The notes under the pieces were generated by a model. The model did not search any database and had not been told where the DNA came from. It saw nothing but the letters and a program-made list of their open reading frames with translations. From positions 42,757,140-42,821,139 of the forward strand of contig OY978526.1 in assembly GCA_963854835.1 (NCBI GenBank): 64,000 bases of DNA, in the 5' to 3' direction. Below, piece after piece: positions 32,764 through 46,600 of this stretch (position 1 is the stretch's first letter; the number at the start of each line of letters is the position of its first letter). Position numbers and translations under genes: made by a program. Origin of the DNA: Megamerina dolium. Its lineage: Eukaryota; Arthropoda; Insecta; Diptera; Megamerinidae.

Positions 32764-34501
32764 TGCAGAAATACCGAACTCAGACATTGTTGCGTAGAGG
32801 TAATCCCTTACAGGACTGTCGAAAGCGGCTTTATAAACAACAAATAGGTGGAGGGTGTCGATCTGTTTTTCTTGGGTCTTCTCCAGGATTTGGCGCAGTG
32901 TAAAAATCTAACAGATGGTAGATTTACCACAACTGAAGCCACACTGATAAAGTCCAATCAGGTTATTGAGCATAGGCTTCAATTTTTCACACAGTATGCT
33001 CGATAGAACCTTGTACGCGATAATTACTCCACGGTAGTTGGCGTAAATTGTGGGGTCTCCTTTTTTATGTACGAGACAGAGAACACCGAGCCTCCAATCA
33101 TCAGGCATGCTTTAATCCGACCATATTCTGCTTATGCGATGGTGCACGCGGGCGAGCAGCTCATCGCTTCCGGTCTTAAACAACACGGTAGACAGGCCAT
33201 CAGCACCTGCACCTTTGTTGTTTTAGCGCTAAAATAGCCGTTCCAACCTCGGCATGGTCGGGTGGTGGAACGTCAACACCATCATCTGTAATTGGGGTTA
33301 TCAGACAATCTCCTCCACTGGCGGAATTGTTGCCACGTTGCCATTCAGCAACGTGGAGAAGTGTTCCCTCCATAGGCTCAGTACACTCTGGACATCTGTA
33401 ACCAGATTCCCATTTTCGTCAAAACAAGAAGAAGCTTCGAAGAATTTCGAGTCTCATTCTTGTCGGTACACATATCTAACTCCTCAGACTAGCGTCTTTC
33501 CAAACTTCCTCTTCTTGCGCCTGAAAAGACGTCTCTCTGCACTCCTTTTCTCCCTGTACCGCTCTTTAACAGCTCGCGTTGCGCCTGCACGCAAGGTTTT
33601 TCTGTAGGTGGCGTCATTATCTGCGGTAGCGTCGCGACACTCCTGATCATACCACTCATCCCTCAGAGGCTGGTAGTAACTGATTACCTCCTCGGTAGCA
33701 GTAGTTATGGAGTGCGCATGTATCATCAAGTGGGGGAGTGTTCTGCATAAGCAGATCCGATAGTTAAGTGGCAAAAGCATCTGCTGTCTCTGGTATTTGC
33801 AGCTTACTGACGTCGAGCTTTCTCTGTGTGGGTGTGCTTTCTCTTGTTATTTGCAACACATAAATGTGTGTGCACCTTATCTGTAACAAGGTAGTGATCC
33901 GAGTCGGTGCTGGCACCACCAATCGATTTCACGTCCATCACACTGGAAGCAATCACACTGGAAGCAATCACACTGGAAGCAATCACACTGGAAGCAATCC
34001 GTCAATCACCACATGATCAATTTGATTTCTTGTTCGTTGATCTGGAGCCAGACATGTCGCTTTGTGGATGTACAGATGTTGGAATCTGGTACCACTAATT
34101 ACCATGTTTCGTGCTGCGGCGAAGTCGATCAGCTTTATTCCGTTATCAGAGGTTTTCGGTGGGAGGCTGAATTTTGATATCGTGGCAGGGGCAGCGGTCG
34201 AAGCTTCTTCGAGACGCTGAAAGAAGCTCTCCTAGGTCGCATCGTCTTTCTCATTCGTCGGAGCGTGGGCAAATATAAAGCTGATGTTAAAGAATTTTGC
34301 CCTGATGCGGATTATGGCCAGCCGCATCAGGGCCAGCCAAAAATCCACATTATAATTCGTGCCTTTCAGCATGGCAAGTGTAGTATATATAACAAGACGC
34401 TCTTTTGGAGTAGCACTGTCCATCGCATTTCCTGGAGATCGGTGATGTCCGCCTTGTATTTCTCGAGGACATCAACCAGGTTGATTCCACATTTCAGGTG
34501 T
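32762..34501 (-). pseudogene. RTE-type retrotransposon, endonuclease to RT motif A (copy 2)
   Basis: Duplicate of 27711-29450, with the same stops and shifts. Confidence 0.85.
33937..33996. repeat. 15-bp tandem repeat x4 (copy 2)
   Basis: Same four perfect ATCACACTGGAAGCA units as 28886-28945. An equal copy number in both blocks argues for very recent duplication or an assembly copy. Confidence 0.92.
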
Positions 34502-34668
34502 TTATCCGTAAATCATGGTCCTTATTTCGTTTGCGGTGGTCATCAACAAAGGGGGTAGTCCATTTCCGAAGCATTTTTATATTATTCAAGGGGGGATTAA
34601 TGGGTTAAGCATGTTCCGAATAAACATTTGGGAGAAAATTATTGTGGCTTGGTTTAACCCCTGGTTTA

Positions 34669-35008
34669 GGGTTAGTGCCGTAGCTCAGTGGCTAGTGTGT
34701 TGGTCTTCTGATCTGTAGGTTGTGGTTCAATTCCCGGCTGAAGCATAACAAATTCTTTCAAACGGCACCCACCTGTCGGAAAGCCATTGGCACTTCTTCC
34801 GGCAGTAAAAATTTACCATGGAAAAGCTTCTAAAAGAATTCTGCCACAAAGCTCAGAAAATGTGATGTCGCAAGAGTTCTGCCGTTCGGAACCGGTTAAA
34901 ATAAGTAGGTCCCTTCTAATACTGTGCAAAATTTAACACGCACAACAGTAATGGAAGAGAAGCTCGGCCAAAAAGTCCTTAGGGGCTTATAAGTACCATA
35001 TATATATT
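34669..35008 (+). mobile_element. Complete tRNA-derived SINE (copy 2)
   Basis: Duplicate of 29618-29957, with A box at 34681-34691 and B box at 34724-34734. Confidence 0.9.
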
Positions 35009-35366
35009 ACCCCCTGAGAAGGGACTCCAGGACAATTGTTGAGTTTTACGATGTTGCTTTAATTTTTGTGAAATTTGACCTCGGGTCACGTAATTTTTTT
35101 TTTTTAATAAAAAAATGAAAAGGGGTCCTGAGGAACATGTGACCTGCAAATTCCGTACAAAGGGAGCAAGAAGAAGAAGCACTTTCTAGGGAACCTAAAA
35201 ATATTAAGGATCTCTACGTGCACTTGTGGTGAAACTAAATCATTTCACTTTTACTGATAATCTTCGTGCTTCTCATATTGTTGCTATTGAAATTGAAAGG
35301 TTGGCTTCATTTCACTTTCACTCGGGATTCACTGCCGCAGAACCTATGCAGGAATATAATACAAAC

Positions 35367-36212
35367 CCGATAATATGATAGCTTCGTACACTCTCCATAC
35401 GACTGGGATAATGTTTCCATGCTTCTAGTGAATTTAAACCCAATTGACCGTGAGTGCCTTCACCCCATGTGTACACTGATCCATCTGCGGGTAATAAGCA
35501 TGAATGCATTAACATATCCATAATTCTGTGAATGCTACAAACCATCATTTACAACAACAAAATGTGAATCACTTGTTGCTACTTGGACAATACAAGCTTT
35601 CGGTGGTAATTGTATGGGATTCATGCTGAAACTTTAACCAAATGCTTTCAACTGATATAATACAGATCTGCGAATAGATTTTCCATTAATTGAATTCAAT
35701 CTTATGAGAAAGTAAAAGAAACAAAATCGACCTCTTTTGTATAGTTTCCTTCGGCGACATTGTATCAGCATTCATTATGTCCTTTGTTTCAGTTTGTGCT
35801 GTAGCAATTTCTACCATGGTTGATATTTTGGAGCTATTACCAGAAAATAAACTCTCCTGTTTTACAGACAATCGTTCAGTACTTGTCAATGAGTCTGTTG
35901 AAACCAAATCATCCTCATAAGAGTAGCTATGAGAAGAAAAAGAGACAAGCTTAATCATCCCGGTACATTTGAATACATAAAATGTAATAGGCATCGAACA
36001 AACCCTTTATTTTTACTCAGATTACGAAATATTAAGGGTGTCCAATATTCTAAGATTTCCAAAGCTGTTGGACGTTGTGTTGCATCGACCTTTTAGGTAA
36101 TAATGAGTAGTAAATTAAAGTTTTAAAAAACACAAATGCAAACCTGTAAAAGATTACTAAGCAGACTCCGTAATCCTGAAGAATATCCCATGGGTAATGG
36201 TGGATAGGCTCC
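35367..36212 (-). pseudogene. niki: niki/Nek8-like kinase-RCC1 gene fragment, five exons (copy 2)
   Basis: Exons are at 36144-36212, 36004-36089, 35732-35926, 35543-35667 and 35367-35484, identical to copy 1, including the in-frame TAA at 35634-35636. The shared stop shows the fragment was already broken before the 5,051-bp duplication. Confidence 0.75.
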
Positions 36213-36736
36213 CTTGAAATGTTAGGGGAAGAAAAATGTATCGTTATTATTCTTGATTTTTATATGTGATATACAATTGTTGTCCGAGTATATGAATCAA
36301 TCATACCGCCATTATTTTCGATACAAGCTCTAATAAATTTGTCGCTGCAAGACCTGTAACCTAGAAGGCTTTCGCCACTCACTTCAGCCGCCTCCCAGCG
36401 GGTGTCAGGAAGACGTTGCCCGGTGGTCGCCACGTGGAGGACCCCCATTAATAATGAAGGTGGCATCACATAGTAAGCAGCTCAAATTACATGACTACCC
36501 CTCATTAACAAAAAACGGTGTCATCACATAGCGCGCAAAACAAACTACATGACAGCCAGTGAGTTTACTTGCGATGAGATTGCGCTAGCCCCAGCCGGTT
36601 GAGGCAGTTAGACACCTTACCTTGCGAAAATACTACCAGACTTCCTATTCAGCCTATTACAAAATGAAATTTTTAGCAAAATATCGTAACAAGACTTAGA
36701 AATTTTATTTCTGAAGATAAAAAATAAATAATAAAT
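36213..36736. other. Unassigned, GC-richer segment (copy 2)
   Basis: Duplicate of 31162-31685. Confidence 0.4.
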
Positions 36737-37082
36737 ATGTGGTACTTAAAGCCCCAAAGAGCTCATTGGCCGAGCTTCTCTTCCATTACTGTTGTGCGTC
36801 TTAAATTTGGACATTATTCGAAGGGACCTACATATTTTAACCGATTCCGAACGGCAGAACACTTGTGACATCACTTTTTCTGAGCTTTGTCACAGAGTTC
36901 TTTTAGAAGCTTTTTCATGGCAAGTTGTTACTGTCGGAAGAGTTGCCAATTGCTTGCCGACAGGTGGGTACCGTTCGAAAGAAAAATCTTTGGATATTAA
37001 ATTTGTTATGCATCAGCCGGGTATTGAACCACGACCTACAGATCAGAAGGCGAACACACTAACCACTGAGCTACGGCACCCA
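36737..37082 (-). mobile_element. Complete SINE, reversed
   Basis: The full-length reversed copy. Its tRNA-like head ends at 'ctgagctacggcacc' (37068-37080), with reverse complements of the A box (CCACTGAGCTA) and the B box (GGTATTGAACC, one base off). The duplication breakpoint (36951) falls in its body. Confidence 0.9.
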
Positions 37083-37278
37083 TTTCTGAAGATGGTCGAA
37101 CATAAAAATCAAAATGTCCCAGCAAAATCAAAATGTCTCTCATCACGGTTCTCCTTGTTTATGGTGCAGAAGCGTAGCCAATATTTACTTATTTGATTTT
37201 TGTCTTTCAAATTTTATGGTGATATGGTTAGAAAGCCTGTGCATGCCGCTTGCGCCATTATGTAGAAAACTTAAAGTA
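37083..37278. other. Short spacer
   Basis: Contains a direct repeat of 'atcaaaatgtc'. Otherwise unassigned. Confidence 0.4.
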
Positions 37279-38567
37279 AAGGGTTATCCATTATGCGGTT
37301 TCAAAAGTAAATGTAAATAAAACACATATAAAATATTTTTGATCATGATATTTCTCTTTTATTATAAAGTTTGAACGTTGACATTATGTGTGAAATACTA
37401 CATCATTTAAATGACCACCACGCGAATTGTTGCAAGCATCGATTCTTTTGAGGTAATTTTCGACCACTTTTTGACACATATTGGGCGGTATCTCAGCCAT
37501 AACGTGACGAATGTTAGTTTTTAGGTGCTCAAGAGTTAAAGGTTTATCTGCATAAACACGGTATTTCGCGTAGCCCCACAAAAAAAGTCAAGCGCTGTCA
37601 AATCGCATGATCTTGGTGGCCACTTGATATCGCCACGACGAGAAATTACGCGGCCAGAAAATTTCTCTTGCAATAAAGCCATATTCGCTCGAGTTGTGTG
37701 GCATGTGGCACCGTCTTGTTGAAACCACATATTCTCTAAGTCGTATTCTTCAATAGCAGGCAAAAAATGACCATAACGCTCCGAATTGACGGTGACAGTC
37801 GTTCCATCGTCGTTTTCGAAGAAGTAAGGTCCAATCACACCTCCGGACCAAAGAGCGCACCAAGCAGTGACTTTTTGTGGATGTCGTGGCCTCTCTTCAA
37901 TTACTTGAGGATTCTCAGAACCCCAAATACGACAATTTTGTTTGTTAACATACCCACCGAGTGAGAAATGTGCTTCGTCGTTGAAGAAAATTTTGTTCGA
38001 AAAATCGCCGTCCACCGCCTGTTGTTCAAGCACCCATTCGACGTATCTACGACGTTGTGAATGGTCAGCTGGCTTCTGTTGTTGTGTGAGCTGGATTTTA
38101 TATGCATGTAGGTGTAGATCCAAATGCAAAATACGCCATAATGTGCCGTAAGACAGTCCTAATTCCTGAGAATGACGAGGAATCGACACTTTCGGGTCTT
38201 CGGCAACACTTTCACTTACAGCAGCGATATTTTCGGTGGTACGAGCGAAACGATGATGCACAGGCCTTACAATATCTGTAACCGATCCAGTCTCTTCATA
38301 TTTCTTCACAATTTTGCCAATTGCTTGCGTAGTTGGACGATTATGTAAACCATAATCTCCTCTTAAAGCACGATATGTGGCTGTAGCAGAATCATCATTT
38401 TTGTAGTAGGTTTTTACAATTTTAATGCTTTGTGTGATAGTTAAGCGATCCATTTTCGCAAATGTCAGACTTTGAACTGAAAAAGAAAGAAATTGTTTTA
38501 ACAACTCGGTTTGACAGATGTCGAATTCTAGCCCTATACTTTTGAAACCGCGAAATGGATAAACCTT
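37279..38567 (-). mobile_element. rosa-type (DD41D) mariner, copy 2, nearly intact
   Basis: Ends AAGGGTTATCCATTATGCGG and inverted, flanked by TA (37277-37278 and 38568-38569). It is 1,289 bp. It has the same family, orientation and terminal sequence as copy 1, about 10 kb away across the tandem duplication. Confidence 0.93.
37384..38453 (-). pseudogene. rosa mariner transposase, one frameshift
   Basis: Start at ATG 38453 (MDRLT); the 17 codons above it in the open frame are leader. The N-terminal helix-turn-helix covers about residues 1-60 ('TATYRALRGDYGL') and 61-110 ('RTTENIAAVSESVAEDP'). Catalytic residues: Asp of 'FFNDEAHFSLGG', Asp of 'FQQDGATCHT', and Asp of 'LTALDFF'. The last two are separated by 41 residues, which defines DD41D (rosa subfamily, described from tephritid flies). 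A frameshift near 37580 (7 T where 8 would keep frame after 'LDFF') moves the last ~65 codons ('NYLKRIDACNNSRGGHLND') out of frame. About 15 bases are also missing before 'FLPAIEEY'. Otherwise complete. Confidence 0.9.
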
Positions 38568-38569
38568 TA

Positions 38570-39729
38570 TATGTATTATTGCCTTTATTGTCTAATCATA
38601 TAGTATATCACTATTTTACCGTATATTGCTGCAGTTTTTACTAATTTTACTTCCTGTGTACATACGTAAGTATCGGTGATTGGTGGTCACATTGTTGGTG
38701 CGTCACGTTACTTAAAGTTAATCAACTTTTGTTCTCATTATTATTTAGTGATTTCATAGTTATTTTTTTATTCGTCTCTCTATTTTTTTCATTAGTCACT
38801 TAATGATAAGTCGTTGAATTGAAATGGCGATTGCAAAGCTTAAAAATAAATGCCGAATGATTAGTAAGATGACAAATAAAAAATAAAGAGAATTGGAAGA
38901 AAGCCAATGAAAACAAAAACAACAATGATACAGATTAAAAGAAGAGCGATGACGATAACAATAGTTAAGTACGCACTGAATGTACGAATACGTACACCAT
39001 AGTAGCAGTATACCAATTCAGAGATGAATATTTGCTATAACGCCAATTTCAGTAAAAGTTGCACTTCGCATACAAAATAAGCATATCAATGTATGTATGG
39101 CATGTATGCGAGTATGTTGTTGAATGCTTGCTCAAAATGAAATTTAATTTAATTTTATCCCAAAATATCGAAGTTGCACCAATATTTAGCAGTATAGTAT
39201 GTGCGATATGGTAAGCAACGGGTGTTTCGCGTAGATGAAAGTTTTTTAATTACTCAAGAATTTCAAAGAATTTCTCATCACACTTGCATTTATGTTTGTG
39301 TTGATCTATATACGAGTACATGTGCACATAAGCAATCTTTGATTTGTTATCTGCATACACATATACACTATAAGAGAATTTTGTTTATAGTATTTATATG
39401 TGTATGTAGTTCATAGAATTTCTAATGCTATTCTAAATACATTTGCTGTCAAATATCCTGTTGGAAATTTTGGTCATTCCACACTATGAACCATTCAGAA
39501 TAGATATAGAAAAAAAAAAGAGTTAGGAATTCCACCATTTAGAACATTTTTATTCCATATGTACATTTCAAGCCGAATTATTTCTTGTTCTTTATTTGAT
39601 CTAACAACCAACAAAAAACCATTTGTCATCTAACTCGTGTTTTTTTTATTTAATGGATCTCAAATATATATTTCTTAAATTCAGATAAATAAATCCGAGC
39701 ATATAAATACATAGAAAACCAAAATTATT
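38570..39729. other. AT-rich spacer, nothing recognised
   Basis: No coding signature. The 71-codon frame at 39201-39416 is low in complexity. 'agaacatttttattcc' near 39541 resembles motifs on the far side of the piggyBac relic. Confidence 0.4.
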
Positions 39730-40910
39730 TACTATTAGTTACTTTGAAGTTCACTGAATAACTTTTTTCGTTGGAACGCATGATATGCAAATATTGTCAG
39801 CAAGCGTATCTTTACATTAGCCTTATCACAAATCCAGCAAAACAGAGTAGTCCTCTTATTCTTATTTTCTCTTCTTTTTTGCGACTTCCTGCTTTTCGTT
39901 GATGATGGCCTAGGCATCTCATCTTCAACCATATCGTCATGGTTTCTTGGTTTCTTGATTGATTGCAGAAGCGATTCTGAAGAACTCTTTCTTGGTGTAT
40001 GGGTTCGCTTGTTCATATAACCATGGAATAATGCAATACCTAGCTCATGCAAAAAACATTTACGTTTGGTGTGTTTTTGATTCGGCTTCCAGTCTGGACA
40101 TACTTCATTGAATACTAAATCAGCATTCAAAGCTGAAATATCTATAATGTTTGATAGAACCATCTATTCGGTTTACGCTTACAGTTGTAGAATGAAATTA
40201 GCTCAGGTAACCTTTTTTTATCACTGCCGACAACAGGTTGGGTGTGAATACTACTCATTACAATAGTGCATTTGTTTTTATGACTAATGTAGGACATAAG
40301 TGTTGTATCTTTCGTGAAAGCAAATGTGGATTGCTAAAGCGGTGTATTTTTACATAGTAATAGTTTTGGCGGAATACTTCGCTTATTTTTGCGTAGAGTT
40401 TCTACCATTTTATTATTTCTTTCCAAGAGCTTTGCCCTAGGCTCTGAGACGAAAAAAAGATATCCATTGTGACATTATGACCATTTAGACTTTCTGTCAA
40501 ATCGAGAACCAGCCGCTCTTCTTGTTTTGTTTCTGGGATTCCACTCAATCCTTTTCCTAAATATGGCTGAGTTCGCCATATATATCATGTTTCAGTAGAA
40601 ACAATAAGCCAAAAATTGATACCATATTTTTGGGGCTTAGAATTGTCTAAATTTACATCGTCCACAATTGTTGGTCTACCGTGACACAAGTGTGTGGATT
40701 ATAGTACCTTGGAAGTAGTTGCGCACAATAGTTATTTGTTTCCCATAGGTCTCTTATCGGTGTAAATTTGTCGTCATTGCGGTGTTGATCTCGACTAATT
40801 ACGTCATCGAAACGAATAGTTTTGTGCACATTCAAAAAGGTCTTCCTCGACATAATGGCGCGAAATATTGGACGACCATAGTCAGCATCAAATACATCTT
40901 CCATATTTTC
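39730..40910 (-). pseudogene. piggyBac-like transposase relic
   Basis: Minus-strand order: 'RAIMSRKTFLNVHKTIRFDD' and 'FTPIRDLWE' (40904-40653), 'CVTVDQQL' (first catalytic Asp region), 'KPQKYGINFWLI' and 'LDLTESLNGHNVTMDIFF' (about 40640-40460). After stops comes a C-terminal piece 'SNIIDISALNADLVF' to 'RKCFLHELGIALF' (40163-39990), then a basic region and a degraded cysteine-rich end 'FCWICDKANV'. This is the DDE_Tnp_1_7 layout. Many stops occur between 40450 and 40165. I could not fix TTAA ends. Confidence 0.82.
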
Positions 40911-43900
40911 ATTCTTTGACCTAACCGTAAATGTGGAATATCTTACGAACGCAGTTTACTGAAAGATAGCTCAAAGAAATATCTTAGTGCTGTCTTTGTA
41001 GGGGAGGAGAAAAAAATATAAAACGCTTCTACGCCAGACGTTACGTTAGACTACGCTAAACGATTTTGAATAAACAATATGCAGAATTCGAACCATTGAA
41101 GTAAATTTGTAGTATATTCCAATAAATTCATACGCCCGGAATTCGGATTTTGCATACTGTATAAGTTTATAACCGGAATGTGCAATGGAACATTTTTGTA
41201 CCATAGGATGGAATTATGAAGTTTTGAAATTATTACAAAACTTTCCAATGGACCTTGTTATAAAATGCAAAAATGCAATTTGTAATGAAGAAGTTACAAA
41301 TTCGTTAAACAGTAGAATTCAATATTCACTAACAAAGAAATAAAGTTTAAACAAAAATGTATATGGAACATTTTTGTTCCAAGGAGCGATTAACGATTAA
41401 TAGAAGAAGTTTCTGTTCGTTTTTTGTAAGATGTCAATAAAATGAGATTGACAGATTTGATCCAAATTTTTGCATTTAGACCCCAATGTTCTTGACGTTC
41501 TTCCACTGTTCTTCCACTGTGAACATGTTTACCTGAAATACGCTTCGTTTATATGTTAGTCACATACAACACAAATAAAATTGCAATTTCCTCAAAGTAC
41601 TTTAAGCACAAGTGTAAAAGCTGACATTTGAAGAAAAATATTTATAGTAGCCAACATTGATAATCATTATTTATTATGTTATGCTTTTTTACTATAAAAA
41701 TCTGTAGAATTTTTAGTGAAAAGCAACTACCGGAAACGCAATGGACGAGTTTTTCGCCAGTAAACAATAGAAGCTCTTTACCGTTGGTCATATATAGTAA
41801 TTAGCAATACGGCCTTGATTTAAATTGATTTTCAATAAAGGAAAAATTACTTTTTGCTGGGAGTGTGTGGGCACATTTAAATATATTTTCTCTCACATCA
41901 TATACCTTTGCAATATTGCAAAAAATAAAATGCTTTTGAATAATAAGGTACATTTCTTGTGATGTCGTGCAAGACTAAATCTTGTTGAAGAGATATGAAG
42001 AATTTTAACAGCAGTAATCAACTATAGGTAACGAATACAGATGTTGCAACAACTGCCTGGAAAGATCGGCGATATCAAACTTAAACTACGCGATCTAACA
42101 CAATGACATCGCCTTGTATGTGAAATAAAGCTTGTCACTAGTGACAAGCTCTAGTGATGATGGAGTGCTTGCATTTGCTATACACTATGTGTGGTTCGCC
42201 TTCACACACATGAACATTTACTAATATAGCAACATTGCAACGTGAATGAGACTACCAAGAACGTGACGTGTGCATCATACCATCAACAATCATATTTGCT
42301 GTTGTATATGTATACATACATATGTATTCATATAACTGCATGTCTGTATGTATGTCCGTCTGTACGAAATCAAAGTTTTATGAAAGTGCAGCATAAACTT
42401 TTTGATCAGTTTCTCGTTGTCGTTGCTTATTTGTACAAGTACATATGAGTACTTTCTTGTTTGTTGCTGTTTGTTTGTGTGCTCGAGACTGTTAGTATGT
42501 AAGATTTCCGCACATGTTCACGCCATGCAATATGCACCATCATATATGTAAATTTTGAGGGATTTATTCAAATTTTTCTATTTTAATTTTTTTAATACTT
42601 TTTTTTTATCTACCTCCATATGTATTTGTTGAAGTTCAATATTTTGTAATATGAAGCTACTTGTATTTAATAGCATCGATTTTACGTACTAAGTATAGGT
42701 GTGTTGAAAGGAATCGTGAAAATGTGTTTTCATGTTTGGGTAAAACAAGAAAAGAAATGAATACTTGAAAACTTTTCTAGTATTTCATGTAAGTACATAC
42801 ATAATAGTAGTTGGTGGAAAATATGCACGTATACTTTTCATAAAAGTTTCTATGGCTTTTAATGAAGTGTAGTTATGGTAGTCTCCAATTCCCTATGCAT
42901 ATGTATGTGTATATCGACGCAGGTAGGTATGCAGCTTGTACATTGAATAAGATCGCATATTGTAATATCTTTTGATATTATCTATATCCTCATCAATAAG
43001 CTGATCTATGTAGTTCAATTTGTAGAAGTTGTACCCACAGTTACTACAAATAGCATTGTTGTCATCTTGACATATGACGTGTCAAAAAAAAAAGAAAAAC
43101 ACGATAATATTAAATATTATATGGCAACACGAGTGGAGTATTATGCGGAAATCTTTTGTCAAAATCTCTGACGCCGTTTCCATATTGTATGGGTTTGTAT
43201 GGATTTAGTAAATGTTCCACTTCAAACAAGATTATTTGCAGTATGAGTGTAATTTAAAACATTTCCAACGATAGCCAAGGTATATTACTTCAGCTTTCAG
43301 AAAGTTATAAATTGCAATTTTCAATGCAAATAATTAAAAAAAAAATACACTTTCTCCGTCATACCGTACAATACAAGCACTTACATACACTATAATTAAA
43401 TTTAATAAAATTAATATGATTTTTTTCTGTTTTGACCATTTTTAGATTCCCCTTCAAATTTTTCTCTACACTTTCTAATTTATTTGTCGTTGCAATTTTA
43501 TTCTTCGACAAATTGGAGCTAATAAGTTTATTTAAAACTATGCACTAAAATATATAGTATGAATGAAATTGAAAGCAATATTCTAAAAATATCGCAAGTA
43601 TATGTAAGTTTCTTAAGTATGTATGTGTGAGGTGAAATCGATTTGATGACAGCAACAGAACTATGAAATATTTGTATACTCCTGTAATATAACATACTAT
43701 ACAAGTTAGTAATTTTAAATACTTTTCACTTTTTCTAAGAATAAATTGAAAATAAATTCAAAAATAGAAAATCTTTGAATCCTATAGCAAATATATATTT
43801 GTATTGTGAGTACTCCTATTTTACATAGTTATACTGAATAACTAAATGGTGTAGCGGATGGAGGACGTTAATTAATTAATTTTCTGGCGAATAGTCTTCT

Positions 43901-45063
43901 GGATATATTATGCAATTATAGTATCGCTTGCATACTGCTATTATTATCAAAAGATTACGATAACTATGGTATGCATATATGCATACATGTAAGTCAGATG
44001 TGAGCGTGTGTGTGGAGCAGCCATTTCTTCGTAATGACTGTTGATGCCGTTATTATTATTATTATTATGATTATTGTTGTTGCATCTTCATGTCAATCCC
44101 AAGCATTGTTCCACTCATGCACCTCTGGTTGCGTGGTTGGTAGACTCGTAACCGAGTAAGCGTTCATATTTTAATTTTAAAATATTTTCATACTTATAAG
44201 TACATAGTAGTAAACATGTGTAATGCACATATGTATGAGCACGTGTCTGCTTTCCATCTCTCAATATGAACCGATGTTGTTCACAGTGTTGTTGATGACA
44301 ACGGTGGCGAACGGCAGCGTAGTAGCAGCATAAATATGTACGTACATATGTCTTTATTTAACACCAACCAACAGCATCCTATGCTAACCGCTACTATCAT
44401 CACTACATGCATAATCGCACATATGTATACACATACCATATATTATACCGGCAACATCAATTACGACACTTTACTTGCTGTTGTTGCTGCCACAAAACGC
44501 TTTATGAGTAGGATTTATGCTGATGTGGTGTGACTTGGCTTGGCGCTATCATACAACGGTTGCTCAGGCAATAAATCTTTCGCTTGTTGTCATGTTGGTG
44601 TGAAACGAATTTTTCATTTTCCCAAAATAATTTGAAAAAAAAAATAAAGAAACCACCACACCCATATTACATATGCTTAATGCTTTTCTTGTAGCATCTT
44701 CTCAGATTCGAATTGCTTTTCTCTGTATTTGGGTGCCACTAAAGATGCTCGCTTAAGGATGCTTCGTGTGTGTGTGCGTGTGTGTATGGGCGGGTGTTGT
44801 GAAAAGTGTTAAAAAGATTGTTTTTGCGGTTTCATTTTGATTGCAGCTGATACAATGATGAGGTATCTAAAGTATTTTATTTGATTTCGTCCTTTACGAA
44901 TGTTGTATGGTACAAACATACATATGTATGTATGTAGAGCAATTAAATTTGATTTATTATTACATAATGCATAGTATTGGTGAAATTATGTTTTGTGGAA
45001 GATGTAAAAATTAAAATAATCTAAACAATTTAACGTTATAGGAATTGTGCTGCAGTATTGATG
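40911..45063. other. AT-rich spacer with microsatellites
   Basis: Near 41188-41206 and 41362-41380 are copies of 'GGAACATTTTTGT(A/T)CCA', possibly the outer part of the piggyBac element. There is a 22-base perfect palindrome at 42129-42150. From about 42.2 kb, TATG, TG and TTA repeats dominate. The 65-codon frame at 44336-44533 shows no family signature. Confidence 0.45.
42129..42150. repeat. 22-base perfect palindrome
   Basis: AGCTTGTCACT followed directly by AGTGACAAGCT. The element has no spacer, so it could cruciform or bind a dimer. Nothing nearby shows function. Confidence 0.8.
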
Positions 45064-46483
<1,420 letters not shown>

Positions 46484-46600
46484 AAAATGCATTTGCATTT
46501 TTGGAAATAATTCGCCTGTCGAAATGCAGATTCCAGTTCGGTATTTTGCGAGACAATCAGACAATCTGACAATTGAATACGCAAATAAATAAAAAAAAAA

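Larger units (their letters stand above)
31900..36950. repeat. Tandem duplication of 5,051 bp, copy 2
   Basis: Identical to 26849-31899 wherever compared. Its right edge runs into the intact remainder of the SINE at 36951-37082, so this edge carries the ancestral context. Confidence 0.95.

Noticed and set aside
36792..37196. Plus-strand 134-codon frame
   Set aside because: Mostly antisense to the SINE. Similar frames appear in the other SINE copies (10452, 48075).
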